The notes: a model not told the origin generated them from the sequence alone. Positions 11,128 to 21,814 are shown, counted from the stretch's first letter. The stretch: DNA of 64,000 nt from Cynocephalus volans (GCF_027409185.1 NC_084460.1:60896501-60960500), one strand, 5' to 3'. Numbers and translations: made by a program.

Positions 11128-11716
11128 AATAGGAGGAAGAAACTGAGTTTGCCATTTCTATATTCTCAGAGGTATCTAGCACTTGTAGTAGATTCAGATA
11201 GATAGCCCCAGGGCTTTCCAGGCAATCTGACTGTATTTTCCTTTTTCCTTCATCCTCCCATTCTCCAAAAGGACTAACTCATATTTCTTCATCTTTCAAC
11301 GCTCACTTTCTGGTAACGACCTATTTATTGCTCTAGCACCGTTACAGTGTTGGGAAAATATAGGAAAATTGTCAGGGCCCCTCAGATGTGCAGAATCTTG
11401 CTGAGCATTTGATGTAAGTATGCACGTTCACCCAGGTGTTCCTTGGTTATTGTCTAATGTAGTTGTACGTGTGCATCCAGGCATCCTGGGTTATGGACTT
11501 CAGTATAAAGGATGAGTGGCTCTGATCCACAGCGCCCCCCACCCCCAGGATGCCCCCAGGGGGGCCATGGGGAGGCCGCTACTACTGCTGCTACTGCTGC
11601 TAGTGCCAGTGCCCTTGGGATGCCCTGAAAGGCTGCTGCTGCCCCTGCTGCTCTTGTTGAGGACTGAGCTCATGGAGTCTGCCAGTGGCTCCCGGGATTT
11701 TTGCCAATTACCTAGC

Positions 11717-12181
11717 ATGGACTGTTGGGCCCACTTTTAGGAGCAAACATTATCTGTGAGCCACATGGTGCCTATGGGTGGAGGATGAAGATGGCGTCCA
11801 CAGGAAGTAGGGAAGGCATAACCCAAGATAGCTCCAAAAGGTTTTTATTGGTCCTCCAGTATTTCCGCACTCGTGAACCCTGTGTGATCGCTATGCTCAA
11901 CATATTAGTACAAAATGCATGCCCGCGTGATCCTTTAATTGATTGGTTAGTTCTTGGAAAGCCCCTACTTGCTTATATAAATTGCAGTGTAACGGCAATA
12001 AAGTGGAACTGCCCTGACAGAACCCCTGCCGCGTCTGAGTGTCTCTTTCACGGGACTGGTTTGACGGGCAGCAGGCTCACTTTTCCCCGAGATCCCTCGG
12101 TCCCAACCCTGGGGGTAATCCTGTTGGCTCCTTCTCCTTCTGGGTCTGCGGGAGGACCCCAGGCATGCCCCCGCAATGGAC
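11717..12181 (+). mobile_element. Nested solo LTR with 6-bp TSD, class II-like
   Basis: The LTR (11723-12175, 453 bp) begins TGTTGGGCCCAC and ends CCCCCGCA. It is flanked by ATGGAC at 11717-11722 and 12176-12181. It has TATATAAATT near 11975 and AATAAAG near 11998. Removing it restores the host LTR reading CCTAGCATGGACCTGTG. A 6-bp duplication suggests a class II (ERVK/IAP-like) element. Confidence 0.85.
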
Positions 12182-12460
12182 CTGTGTGTGAGGGGTCTGG
12201 TGACCCATTCTGTACAATGGGCTCTAGGGGTCTGTGAGCCCTAGCCCTGTTGTTAGTCATGTAGCTTTACAATTGGCATAGTTGTGGCAGGATTCTGGGT
12301 AGATAGAAGAGTCTGACAATTTGTGAAGCCATTGCAGGATTACGGGCAGGAAAAAGAGCCCGGCAATTGGCATCGTGAGTAGGATGCCAAGCAGGTAAAG
12401 AAGCAGAAAGCCCCTTGGGAGGGGGAGGAAATGTGGTTACCCTTGGGTGTGTAGTGCCCG

Positions 12461-12965
12461 GTGGCTGCTTTCCTGTTGACCGGGGTCTGGCTGTTGCTCA
12501 CTGGACTGTTAGCCAACATGGACTGGAAACCCCATGAAGCAGCACAGTTTCGAGACTTGCAGCAGAAAGCAGACAGGTTGGAAGTGCGGGTACATGCCCT
12601 GGAGGCTGAAGTACTCCTGCTTCCGACACTAAAGACGTATGAGGAACCCAGTGGAGAGTGGTCATCTCCCCAGAGGGGAGATGGTGCATCTCCTGGCATG
12701 ACCTGCTCATCAGAAAGTGTAGCATGAGCAGCCTATGGGACTGGGTGGACTGGTAGGCAACCCACAGGTGACCCAATTCACTACCTATGTCCTATCTGCC
12801 CAGGTCAAATTGGGCTTAGGGAAACAAAGTGGCAGAAACAGGGAGAGCCCCTGGCTGCTGCAGCTATGGGACCTAGAGGTGGATGGTGTAACCTGCTCTG
12901 GAGACAATGTAGTAAACGCATGCCACATTTGTCTGAAGGCAAATGGCTTACCAGGTGCCACTTAA
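12461..12965 (+). pseudogene. Degenerate gag-like remnant inside the provirus
   Basis: An open frame at 12461-12727 encodes a hydrophobic start, then a heptad-like stretch (FRDLQQKADRLEVRVHALEA) that could form a coiled coil. A different frame continues at 12735-12965, so there is at least one frameshift. Position after the 5' LTR and the coiled-coil character suggest the N-terminal part of gag. I cannot assign the family, and it is not expressible as one protein. Confidence 0.4.
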
Positions 12966-13070
12966 ATCCGAGAAGGTGGATGGTGTAATGTGCTCTGGGG
13001 AAGATGTGGTAAACACTTATTGCGTTTGTCCAAAGGCAGATGGCTTGGAGGGTGCCACTTAAACCAATGG
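12877..13070 (+). repeat. 97-bp imperfect tandem duplication in the provirus interior
   Basis: Two copies (12877-12973 and 12974-13070) each begin AGGTGGATGGTGTAA, continue with TGCTCTGG and CAAATGGCTT/CAGATGGCTT, and end GGTGCCACTTAAA. A shorter echo (GGGTGCCATATAAACCC / GGGTGCCTTATAAACCT) follows at 13077-13135. Confidence 0.7.
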
Positions 13071-14575
13071 CTCAGTGGGTGCCATATAAACCCAAGAAAG
13101 CAGAAGGCTCAACGGGTGCCTTATAAACCTAAGAAGAGTGTCAAATGCAGATGGGCAGATGACCCGAGGATGGGTGCCCCTGCAGAATTTCTAGTATGTT
13201 TTCACCTGGTGAAAGGGTGGAAAAGTTAGTCTCCATTACTATGCACCTGTCTCTGTGGCAGCAGTAATAGAATAGCTGCAGATATGCACAGGGGCAGGAC
13301 AGCCACTCCTTGATGCACTGGGCGAATGCTAGAGAACTGCCCAAGACTGTGAGTGAATAGCCGGTATATGCAGAGCTGATTCAAGGGATTCAAGTGATTC
13401 AAGAGCGGGGGATGGGGCAGCTAGATGCTAATAGCCAAGACAATGGGAAAAGGCCCTGAGAGGATTTCAGAAGTTTGGGAGAGTGCCCCTCCCATCACAG
13501 AGGCCCAGGAGAACTGAGTTTCTCCAGAGGACAGACCTGGGGCGCCACTGACCTCGGGAAACTGCTCTCTGCATCCCAGCCGCTCTGGCTGGAGCAGCCC
13601 TGTCTCGGGCGGCCCCAAGTGTGATTCGTGTGGTAGCTCTGCAAAGCAAAAGCTGAAAACCTTGGTAGTGTTCAGGCTGTGTTAAGTTTGCAGGCTAGCA
13701 GAATGTGAGAGCAGGGAAGGCGTGGCAGCCTCCACCCGGATTTTGGAAGATGTATGAAAAAGCCGGGGGACTCAGAGATCTGCTGCAGGGTGGAGCCGCT
13801 GCAGGCGTCCTCTACTAGAGCAATGTGGAGCAGAAAAGTGGGCTCAGAGCCCCCACTGGGGAAATGTCTAGTGAAGACAAAATGGCAAGACTGCTGCCAG
13901 GAGCCCAGAACTGTGCAGCTGCTGGCAACGTGCAGCACTGGCCTGGAAAAGCGGCAGGCACCAGGGCAGCTCAAAGGGCTGCATGGGCTGCACCTGGCAG
14001 AGCTGTAGGAACAAGGCTGGCCAATGCTTTGGGTGGTCCAGATGCCCCAGTGTGCTTAATGTTTGTCCCACTGGGTTTCAGATTTGTTTGGGGCCTGTTG
14101 TTTTTCCTTTCCTGGTCTATTCCTCCTTTCTGGAATGGGAATGTGTACCCAATGTCTGTCCCACTATACCTTGGAAGTAGATAAACTTGGTTTTGACTTT
14201 TACAGATTCACAGCTGAAAGGAGTTTTGCTTTTGGTCTCAGATGAGACTGGACTTTTGAGTTGGTGCTGCAACAAGCTAAAGACTGTTGGGACTGTTGGG
14301 ATGGAATGTGTAATATGTGAATGCAAGGGTCATTTATCCTTGCTAAGGGAACATTGTGGAAGATTCTGAACATGCAGATTGTACAGTGAGGGACCCTGAA
14401 GGGGTGGATTGTTGGGAAAATATAGGACAATGGTCAGGGCCCCTCAGATGTTCAGAATCTTGCAGACCATTTTATGTAAATATGCACATGCACCCAGGTG
14501 TTCCTTGGTTATTGTCTAATGTAATTGTGCATGTGCACCCAGGTGTCCTGGGTCATGGTCTTAAGTATGAGTGTG

Positions 14576-14747
14576 AGGACCGGCCCGTGGCTCACTCGGG
14601 AGAGTGCGGTGATGATAACATCAAGGCCACGGGTTCGGATCCTATGTAGGGAAGGCCGGTTGGCTCACTGGTTGAGCGTGGTGCTGACAACACCAAGCCA
14701 AGGGTTGAGATCCCCTTACCGGTCATCTTTTAAAAAAAATAAAAAAA
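14576..14747 (+). repeat. CYN SINE dimer inside the 3' LTR
   Basis: TSD is GTATGAGTGTG (14565-14575) and GGATGAGTGTG (14748-14758). It split the LTR just after its TATA box region. Confidence 0.85.
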
Positions 14748-14895
14748 GGATGAGTGTGGCTCTGATCCACAGTGCCCCCCACCCCCAGGATGTCCCCGGG
14801 GGTGCCATGGGGAGGCTGCTACTGCTGCTGGAGGCTGTTGCTGCCGGGGGCCCCCTGAGACCCTCCGAGAGGCCACCCCCACCGCCACCGCCAGG

Positions 14896-14920
14896 GCCAG
14901 GGCCAGGGCCAGGGCCAGAC
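14896..14920 (+). repeat. Short GGGCCA tandem repeat in the 3' LTR
   Basis: About four 6-bp units lie in the variable segment of the 3' LTR, after a proline-codon-like CCACCGCCA run. Confidence 0.8.
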
Positions 14921-15429
14921 CTGTAAGCTGCTGGACCTCTAAGCTGCTGCTGCTGAGGACTGAGCTCATGTCACCTGCCAACAGTTCCTGGGATCTTTCC
15001 CTATTACCTAACATGGACCTGTGTGTGAGGGGTCTGGTAACCCAGCCTGGCTTGTGAGGGGTCTAGTGACCCAGTCTGTACAATGAGTTTGAAAGGTGTG
15101 AGCCCTAGCCCTGACAATACAAATGAAAACTTAGCATAACAAAAATAATGAAACATTTTGGCTTTAGTTATGATTTGCCTTGACAACTGGCATAGTCGCC
15201 TAGCTTTACACATGGTTATGAAATGCTCCATGCCAAAGCTTGGAGACACGGATGTTTGGTAAAATGAACACACTGCAGATGAAGGATAGTTAGGCTCAGT
15301 AGACACTAAGGGATATCTGTAGTTAAATGAACCTACTTACACTTGTCTTTGCAGGACCAAATCTACCAGCCTACATGCATGCCTGTGTGTACATTCTCTG
15401 TCTTCTTACCTATTAAAACAGAAAACATC

Positions 15430-16045
15430 TCTGCTCCTGTCCAACTTCTCTACTTAGCCACGGACGCTATTTCTTCTCTCCTCTGTTTGTTTTGCTGCTG
15501 CAATTATATTCCATCCCATACAGAGAATTTCTCAGCCCCCAGGTCATTACCATTAGCATACAAACATGCACCAGGAAAGAGCCTATCTTGACCCCCATAT
15601 CCCTGCCAGCTCTGCTCCACAGCTTTTCCCTTCATACAGCCTCCTACAACCTTCTCTACACAGCTCCGTGCCGACTTCCCAGCCTACTCTACTTTTCTGT
15701 TTCTCCCAAGTTACTCCAAACTTGGGGCCATTGTGCTTTGTCCTCTTTCTGCCCAGCAGGTTCTGCTCCAGCTTCACAGGACTCACTCATCACTCAGGCC
15801 TCTACAGAGAAGCCTCTGCCCAGTCAACCTAACGTAGTCCTCCTAGTCACTCATTGTTAACCTGCTTTCTTTTCTTCATGCATTTTATTCCTACTGGAAA
15901 TTATCTTGTTTGCTTAATTATCTTCCCTTACTAGACCTAAACTGTAAGCTTCCTGAGAGAAAGGATATTGTTGGTCTTTCCCATCCCTGTGTCCTTGGAA
16001 CCTAGAACCGTGTCTGAGCTGATAGGTACTCAGTATATGCAAAGG
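15430..16045 (+). mobile_element. L2 3' end
   Basis: CTAAACTGTAAGCTTCCTGA, then CCTGTGTCCTTGGAACCTAG and GGTACTCAGTATATGCAAA, form the characteristic L2 3' end. Confidence 0.65.
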
Positions 16046-16084
16046 TACTTTAAAAAGTCCATGGAAAAATAGAACTAAAAGATA

Positions 16085-17140
16085 ATAAGAATCTTTCTAT
16101 GAACTTTTTATTTTCTGAACAGAATGGGCCAACTCAGTCACAGTAACTGCTGATCTCTAGCAGAGCAACCCACAGACACAGCACTGATTTTTTTTTTCCC
16201 CCACATAATCAGGGGTGAAAAATATACAGCTTGTTTTTGAATCAAACCCACAATTTCCGCAGTTTAAAATGTTTCACTGCTAATATGGTCCTGGTAGAAA
16301 TTATGCAGTTTTCCTTAAAAAAAAAATTTTTTTTTTAATTTCTTAAGACACTAAATCATCAATCTGGCATGTAACTTCTGAGCACAAAGCAGCTCAGTTC
16401 ACTTAAAAATAAAAGAAATTCCTATCATCTGTTTCAGTAGAACATGAAAGGAGAGTAGTGTGGGGAACCCCTGCTTTGGTATGGACAGTCACTGCCCCTT
16501 GACCCAGACTGAGATCCTCACTATCAGCTGGTGTTTCTCTCAAGATGAAGTCGGATGTAGGAAGTCTCTCTCTCATGAGCAAAATTTGGTGTCATCGTTT
16601 ATGCAGGGCATGTGCCATGTCTTCTTTTCCCATTCCATCCTTCTGCACATCTGCGTAACAGACATCCCTAGGTTCTCGCGTGTGATCCTTCAGGTCCCGC
16701 CAGCTCTGCCTGATGGAGGAAGTCCCGAAACAAGAACTCGGACATCAGATCTTCTTGTCAGAGGTCCATTCCTCTCACCACCGGGCCACCCACTCCTAAC
16801 TCCATAAATCCCGGGGACTCCACACGAAGCCGACACTGGCCACAATCATAACCATTCCTTCCATAAATTGCATCCTCAGCATCTCGGGGGTCCTCAAAGT
16901 GCATGAAGGTGAAGGTCACTAGGCCATGCGGGGTCTTGAGCTCGATCCTCGTGGATGCGGCGGTACTTGCAGAACAGGTCCTCCAGGTCCTTCCCGCTCA
17001 CCTCGGTCGGAAGCTTAGACCAGCCCATCGCCCTAGCCGCACCCCCCACCACAGCCCGGGCTCCCCGCAGCATCCCCAAGGGCTCGGGGGCGCCCAGCAG
17101 TGCTGCATTGTGGCAACGCGAGGCAGAAGCAAAGGGCCCA
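16085..17140 (-). pseudogene. SRSF9P: SRSF9 processed (intronless) pseudogene
   Basis: Read on the minus strand, this is a spliced copy of the splicing-factor mRNA SRSF9. A start-like ATG (17028) is followed by GKDLEDLF, then [18 protein letters not shown] and GQCRLRVE from RRM1. Next come a [10 protein letters not shown]-like RRM2 start, [11 protein letters not shown], and a C-terminal SRG-S-PYQSRGSPHYSPF remnant ending in TGA at 16436-16434. About 300 nt of matching 3' UTR follow, with AATAAA at 16112-16107. Exons are fused without introns. Lesions include a deletion of the first 15 or so RRM1 codons, frameshifts and other small deletions. No intact A-tail or target-site duplication was found. 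It cannot encode a working protein. Confidence 0.85.
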
Positions 17141-17368
17141 TGAGCTTTTTGAAGTAGCCTCGTATTTATCCAACTAAGTAAAGCCATGTAGAATGTGGCT
17201 GAGACATAGGTTGAGAAAATAGCAACTATCTCTGCAGAGAGTTTAGAGGAGTTTTGACAGCGGAGAGCATGGCTGGGTGAAGTCCTGAAGGACCAGAAAT
17301 CATCACGTGGGGAAGAGGGGAAGGACATTCTAAACAGAGGGCCTGCTCTGCTTGAGGCACGCGACAGT

Positions 17369-17661
17369 GGGCTGGCCAGTTGCTCAGCTAGTTAAGAGTG
17401 CGATGTTATTTTATTATTTATTTTTTAAAAGCTGACCGGTAAGGGGATCTCAACCCTTGGCTTGGTGTTGTCAGCACCACGCTCAGCCAGTGAGCAAACC
17501 GGCCATCCCTATATAGGATCCGAACCCGTGGCCTTGGTGTTATCAGCACCGCACTCTACCGAGTGAGCCACGGGCCGGCCCAAGAGTGCGATGTTATAAC
17601 ACCTAACATCGAGGGTTCAGATCCCCCTACCGGCCAGCTGAAAATTAAAAAAAAAAAAAAG
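17369..17661 (+). repeat. Monomer SINE split by a dimer
   Basis: GGGCTGGCCAGTTGCTCAGC starts it and ACCGGCCAGCTG precedes the A-tail. The dimer at 17410-17581 interrupts it. Confidence 0.82.
17410..17581 (-). repeat. CYN SINE dimer nested in a monomer SINE
   Basis: TSD AAGAGTGCGATGTTAT lies at 17394-17409 and 17582-17597, inside the host monomer. Confidence 0.88.
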
Positions 17662-18197
17662 GCTACACTGACTGGTTGGTTTCAGGCTCCGTTAGAAATT
17701 CACTGTGGCTGACTTGAGGAAGGACAGGTAGGATGCAAAATTTTCTCGTATATTCACTGAACCCCTGACAACAAAGAAACCTAGAAATACTGTATTGATG
17801 GAACATGCCTACCACCAACCCAACCCTCCCATTCCCCTATGGTAAAAGCCAACGTATAGTTGAGCTTCCACGGACGCATGGGGAAACAAACTCAGAACTG
17901 AAAGCCAGAGTTGTCAAGTTCAAAGTGCTGCTGCAGCAACCTTGAATGGGGTCAGAGAGGTGGTATCAGGTCTGACTGGCTAGAGGCTTCAGTTTATCCT
18001 CCAGGTGGTCTTGAGGCTGGGCATGCAGTAAAGTGGCACTGAGCTCTCCTGCAGAAAGCTGGGAGCAGGACTCTGCTCACAGGTCCAGGGAGACAAGGCT
18101 ACATATCACTATCCATGGTTCTGAGTGGGAAAAAATATCTCCCCTCAGAAATCAAAATTTGAAACTTGTACTACCTGTTGTTTTAAATTTAAACTTA

Positions 18198-18277
18198 TAG
18201 TTAGAATGCAGCCCTGTAACACCAAGGTCAAGGGTTTGGATCCCCCGTACTGGCCAGCCTCCAAAAGAAAAAAAAGT
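18198..18277 (+). repeat. Monomer SINE, 5' truncated
   Basis: It begins mid D-arm (ATAGTTAGAATGCAG) and ends CCGTACTGGCCAGCCTCC. Confidence 0.75.
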
Positions 18278-18581
18278 TTTTAAATTTATAGTGCCAATGT
18301 TGTGTGGGAATCCCTAAGGTGAGAAATTATTTTAAGAAATATTTCTAGGCCATTGATACTACAGGCCTAGGAGAAGTGCAAACTCCTCTGTAGAAACATT
18401 TTGACAACCCAAGCTGTGCACAGTTTCACGGTGAAAGCAATCCGCACTAAAGATCAAAATAATTACAAAACAAACGAAGAACATACAAGAACTTGAGGTA
18501 ACCAAACCATATAAAATATATATAAAATAAGTATATCTAAAATTATAAAAGAAGGAACAGAAATCTTGATGAAAGAATCAC

Positions 18582-18603
18582 ACACACACACACACACACA
18601 CAC
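18582..18603 (+). repeat. (CA)n microsatellite
   Basis: About 11 units of CA lie directly before a SINE. Confidence 0.9.
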
Positions 18604-18608
18604 GAACA

Positions 18609-18702
18609 GGGCTGGCTGGTTAGCTTAATTGGTTCGAGTGTGGTGTTATAACACAAAAGTTAAGGGTTCAGATCCCCTTACCAGCCAGCTGCTCCCCCCC
18701 CA
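18609..18702 (+). repeat. Monomer SINE
   Basis: GGGCTGGCTGGTTAGCTTAA is the A-box region, ending CCAGCCAGCTGC. A (CA)n lies just before it. Confidence 0.8.
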
Positions 18703-19558
18703 AAGGAACAGAATGACTTGGAAAAAACTAAATTGAATATCATAAAATAGACAATGATAGTTAATAAAATTGAAAACTCAATGGATAGGGCTGGGATGTG
18801 CAGGAAAAGGAGAGAACAGGGGGCGTGACTGCTAATTGGTACAAAGTTTCTTTTGGGGATAATGGAAAATTCTAAACTTAGATTGTTGTGATGGTTGCAC
18901 AACTCTGTAAATTAATATTAAAGACCATTAATTTGTACACCTCAAATGAGTGAACTTTGAGGTACATAAATTATATTTCAATAAAGCTGCTAAAAAAACC
19001 TCAGTGGATACATTAAAGAGCAGGTTAGGCACGACTAAAGAGGTAATAATGATTGAAAAAACGGATTCAAAGAAATCACTCAAAATACAGCACCAAAAAA
19101 TAAAAAGATGCAAATTATGAAAGAGAGGCTGAGATATGGCGGAAAGAATAAGAAAGTCAAATACAGATCTAATGAAAGTCAAGAAGGAGACAAGAGGGAG
19201 AATGGAAAATCTGCAGTTCAAGTGACAATGACTAATAACTGTCCCAAGTCACAAAGACATGAATCCACAGATGGAAGAAGCGTAGTAACTCTCAAGTAGG
19301 ATTTTTAAAAAATGAATCCATACCTAGACACTTTACAGTGAAATAGTAAAACAAAAATCATAAAAGCAACTAGAAACAACAGATTACAGAGGAAGAATAG
19401 ACTGTCAGATTTCTTATCAGCAACAGGTCACAACACAATAGAATAACAGTATTTTCAAAATACTCTGGAAAGTTAATGTCTAGGTAGATTATGGAATTCC
19501 TACAACTACTACTCAAAATGAGGATGAAAGGCACATTTTTGGTCAAGAAAGACTGAGA

Positions 19559-19655
19559 GGGCTGGCTGGTTAGCTCAGTTAGTTACAGCATGGTGTTATA
19601 GCACCAAGGTCAGTGTTCAGACCCTCCCACCTGTATGCCAAAAAACAAAAGAAAG
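19559..19655 (+). repeat. Monomer SINE in an old L1
   Basis: GGGCTGGCTGGTTAGCTCAG begins it, with CACCAAGGTCAGTGTTCAG following. Confidence 0.8.
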
Positions 19656-19819
19656 GCTGAGAATGTTTACCCTGATGTTCTTATTCAAAGAACTAACAAA
19701 TAAGGAGCTTTGTGAAAAAGAAAAGTGAACCCAGGGAGCAGGAGGGATACAGAGAGCAACACTGAGCAGTAAGTTGATGAATATGTGGGTAAAGGTAAGC
19801 ATTGACTGTAAAACCAGTG

Positions 19820-19823
<4 letters not shown>

Positions 19824-19914
<91 letters not shown>
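19824..19914 (+). repeat. Compound (GT)n(GA)n microsatellite
   Basis: About 17 GT units run into about 28 GA units without interruption. Confidence 0.95.
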
Positions 19915-19916
<2 letters not shown>

Positions 19917-20343
19917 TGGGGGGAGTGGGGATGATTAGAATTAAAGCATTCTATTGTCCTTGTAGTATTTAGGAAGGTAAAAACACTTTATTAATAAATT
20001 ATGACTATTAAAAAATGTAAGGGTAGCTGCTAAAAGAACATAGAAGGCACAACTTTCAAAATAGTACAAGAAAGATGAATGCAAGGGAATAAACAACATT
20101 TACTCCACTGGAAGGCTGGAAAAGGAAAACAGTAAACATAGAAAAAGCATGGAAACAGGAAGTAGGATTTTTTTCTTTTTCTTATCTTGCCCTACTGAGG
20201 CTGTAAACTCTGGAAGAGCTGGCATTGTATCTTGTTTCTGTATCCCAATGTGTCTAAGACAGCAACTGACATGAACTTGCTCATTATATGGCAATATGGG
20301 GTACTCCTTTTTACATTTTTTTATAAGCAAAAAATCACTTCCT

Positions 20344-20445
20344 TCTGGGTGGGTTAGTTGGCTCAATTGGTTAGTGCTTAGCCTTTTAACAGCAAGGTCA
20401 AAGGTTCTGATCCCCATACCAGCCAACAGAAAAAAAAAAAACAAC
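20344..20445 (+). repeat. Monomer SINE
   Basis: GGTTAGTTGGCTCAATTGGT is followed by GGTTCTGATCCCCATACC and an A-rich tail. Confidence 0.78.
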
Positions 20446-21134
20446 AAAAAATGGACTCATTCTAAATACCTTTTTAACCAATAAGATTGAACATTTCCCT
20501 GTTAATTTGGTAATAATTGGTTTTACAGCCATGTCCTTTGCCATTTTAAAAATTGGGGTCTTGATATTTTAAAATTTATTTTAAAAATAAACATCTTCAC
20601 TCTTGCCCGTCTTTTCCGCTATTACTCTTATCAGTCTCTTGAAATATCTTTTTAAAAGTTAGTGATTTTATTAAAGTTTTAAATTTCCACATCAAGCCTT
20701 TCCATCTTTTATTTCTTCTACAATGCTAAGTTTAAAAAGTACTGTTTTTCAAATATCTCATAACTTGGAGTTGCCTTTGAATATGAAGAAGTGTTAAATT
20801 CTGTATTAATAAGGAGAATGCATTTAAGACATACATAGCCACAGACTGGTTTTTATATTCCTCAGGAGACAAAGGTTGGTCTGAATTTACAGGGACATAA
20901 GTCTGTGAATCTGGAAATATTCCTGTGTCTGGTCCTCATTTATTAGAATTATAAAATATGAATACTGGAAGTCTTAAAAGGTGAAACATCTTGGTTTTGT
21001 TTTTTAAATTCAACATATGAGTTATTGGCCTACTGAAAAGGTAAAATTAACTAGGAAAGAGGTTCTCACCAAAAGTTTAACTATTTCCAAATGTTTCCTT
21101 AAAATAGCTTTAAAGAACATCAGTGATAAAGGAG

Positions 21135-21210
21135 CAGACTTTTTTTTTCTTTGGAGGCTGGCCATACGGGGGATCCAAACCCTTGACCTTGGTGTTACCA
21201 GCATGAAGCA
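21135..21210 (-). repeat. Monomer SINE, partial
   Basis: GGCTGGCCATACGGGGGATC and CCTTGACCTTGGTGTTACCA are the inverse; the 5' end of the element is missing. Confidence 0.72.
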
Positions 21211-21307
21211 GACTTTTAAAAATAGAACTTATGTTATACAGAAAAACAGGACTCAGTAATTTATAGAAAGTGTCATACATTCTTTAGACTTCAGAATTTG
21301 GAGAACC

Positions 21308-21389
21308 TGGGCCGGTCCGTGGCTCACTTGGGAGAGTGTCAAGTCAAGGGTTAAGATCCCCTTACCAGTCATCTTTAAAAAAAAAAAAA
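21308..21389 (+). repeat. CYN SINE mini-element with internal deletion
   Basis: TSD AGAATTTGGAGAACC lies at 21293-21307 and 21390-21404. The first unit's GAGAGTGT runs straight into the second unit's CAAGTCAAGGG. Confidence 0.8.
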
Positions 21390-21439
21390 AGAATTTGGAG
21401 AACCAAAAAATTTTGGTTCACAGTGGCCTGCAGGACATT

Positions 21440-21665
21440 TTTGTATTGGGAGCTGAGAGCTGTACTGTTCAATACAGTAGCCATTAGCCACATGTAATTA
21501 TTAAAATTTTAAACAACTTAACTAAAATTTAAAATCCATTTTCTTAGTCACACTAGCCTCAAGTGCTCAATGGTTACATGTGGCTAGTGGCTACCACATT
21601 GGACAGTGCAGATACGGAATATTCCCATCTCACAGAAAGTTCTGTTGGACAGCTTTTGCCTTACA
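21440..21665 (+). mobile_element. hAT-Charlie-type MITE (MER5-like)
   Basis: Near-palindromic terminal parts (TACTGTTCAATACAGTAGCC and GGCTACCACATTGGACAGTG) and CAAGTGCTCAATGGTTACAT match the non-autonomous MER5 group. Confidence 0.6.
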
Positions 21666-21814
21666 AATCTTCATTTCAGTACATTCTTGCTTCTCCCTGT
21701 AGCTCCACAATGACCCTTCTCAAAATGGGGGCTGTGTATTTACTCAATAAACATTTACTAGTAAGTACCTACTAAGTGCCACACAAAGGGAAATGAGGCA
21801 CACAGCTGAAGTTT

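Larger units (their letters stand above)
11348..15210 (+). mobile_element. Proviral remnant with both LTRs, CTG-rich LTR family
   Basis: The 5' LTR is 11348-12271 (about 465 bp once the nested LTR is removed). The internal part is 12272-14409 and the 3' LTR 14410-15210, which includes a SINE. A primer-binding-like stretch (ATTGGCATAGTTGTGGCAGG) follows the 5' LTR, and a purine-rich run (AAGGGGTGGAT) precedes the 3' LTR. The 2.1-kb interior has only broken gag-like frames and nothing resembling protease, reverse transcriptase, integrase or envelope. Outer flanks (TACAG and CATGG) do not match. Confidence 0.75.
18720..20010 (+). mobile_element. Old L1 fragments (L1M-type)
   Basis: The part at 18880-18995 (GTTGTGATGGTTGCACAACT, TATATTTCAATAAAGCTGCT) is an L1M 3' end. 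After it, TATGGAATTCCTACAACTAC and GGATGAAAGGCACATTTTTG resemble another L1M segment. A SINE (19559-19655) and a microsatellite interrupt it. Confidence 0.6.

Noticed and set aside
11516-11740. Leucine-rich, signal-peptide-like frame in the LTR
   Set aside because: It results from CTG repeats in the LTR; other copies of the LTR do not preserve the frame.
14117-14649. Overlapping short frames on both strands in the provirus interior
   Set aside because: No retroviral motif is recognisable, and the frames are not shared between copies.
16894-17328. 144-codon minus-strand frame
   Set aside because: It crosses from flanking DNA into the frameshifted SRSF9 pseudogene and matches the parent only over a short part.
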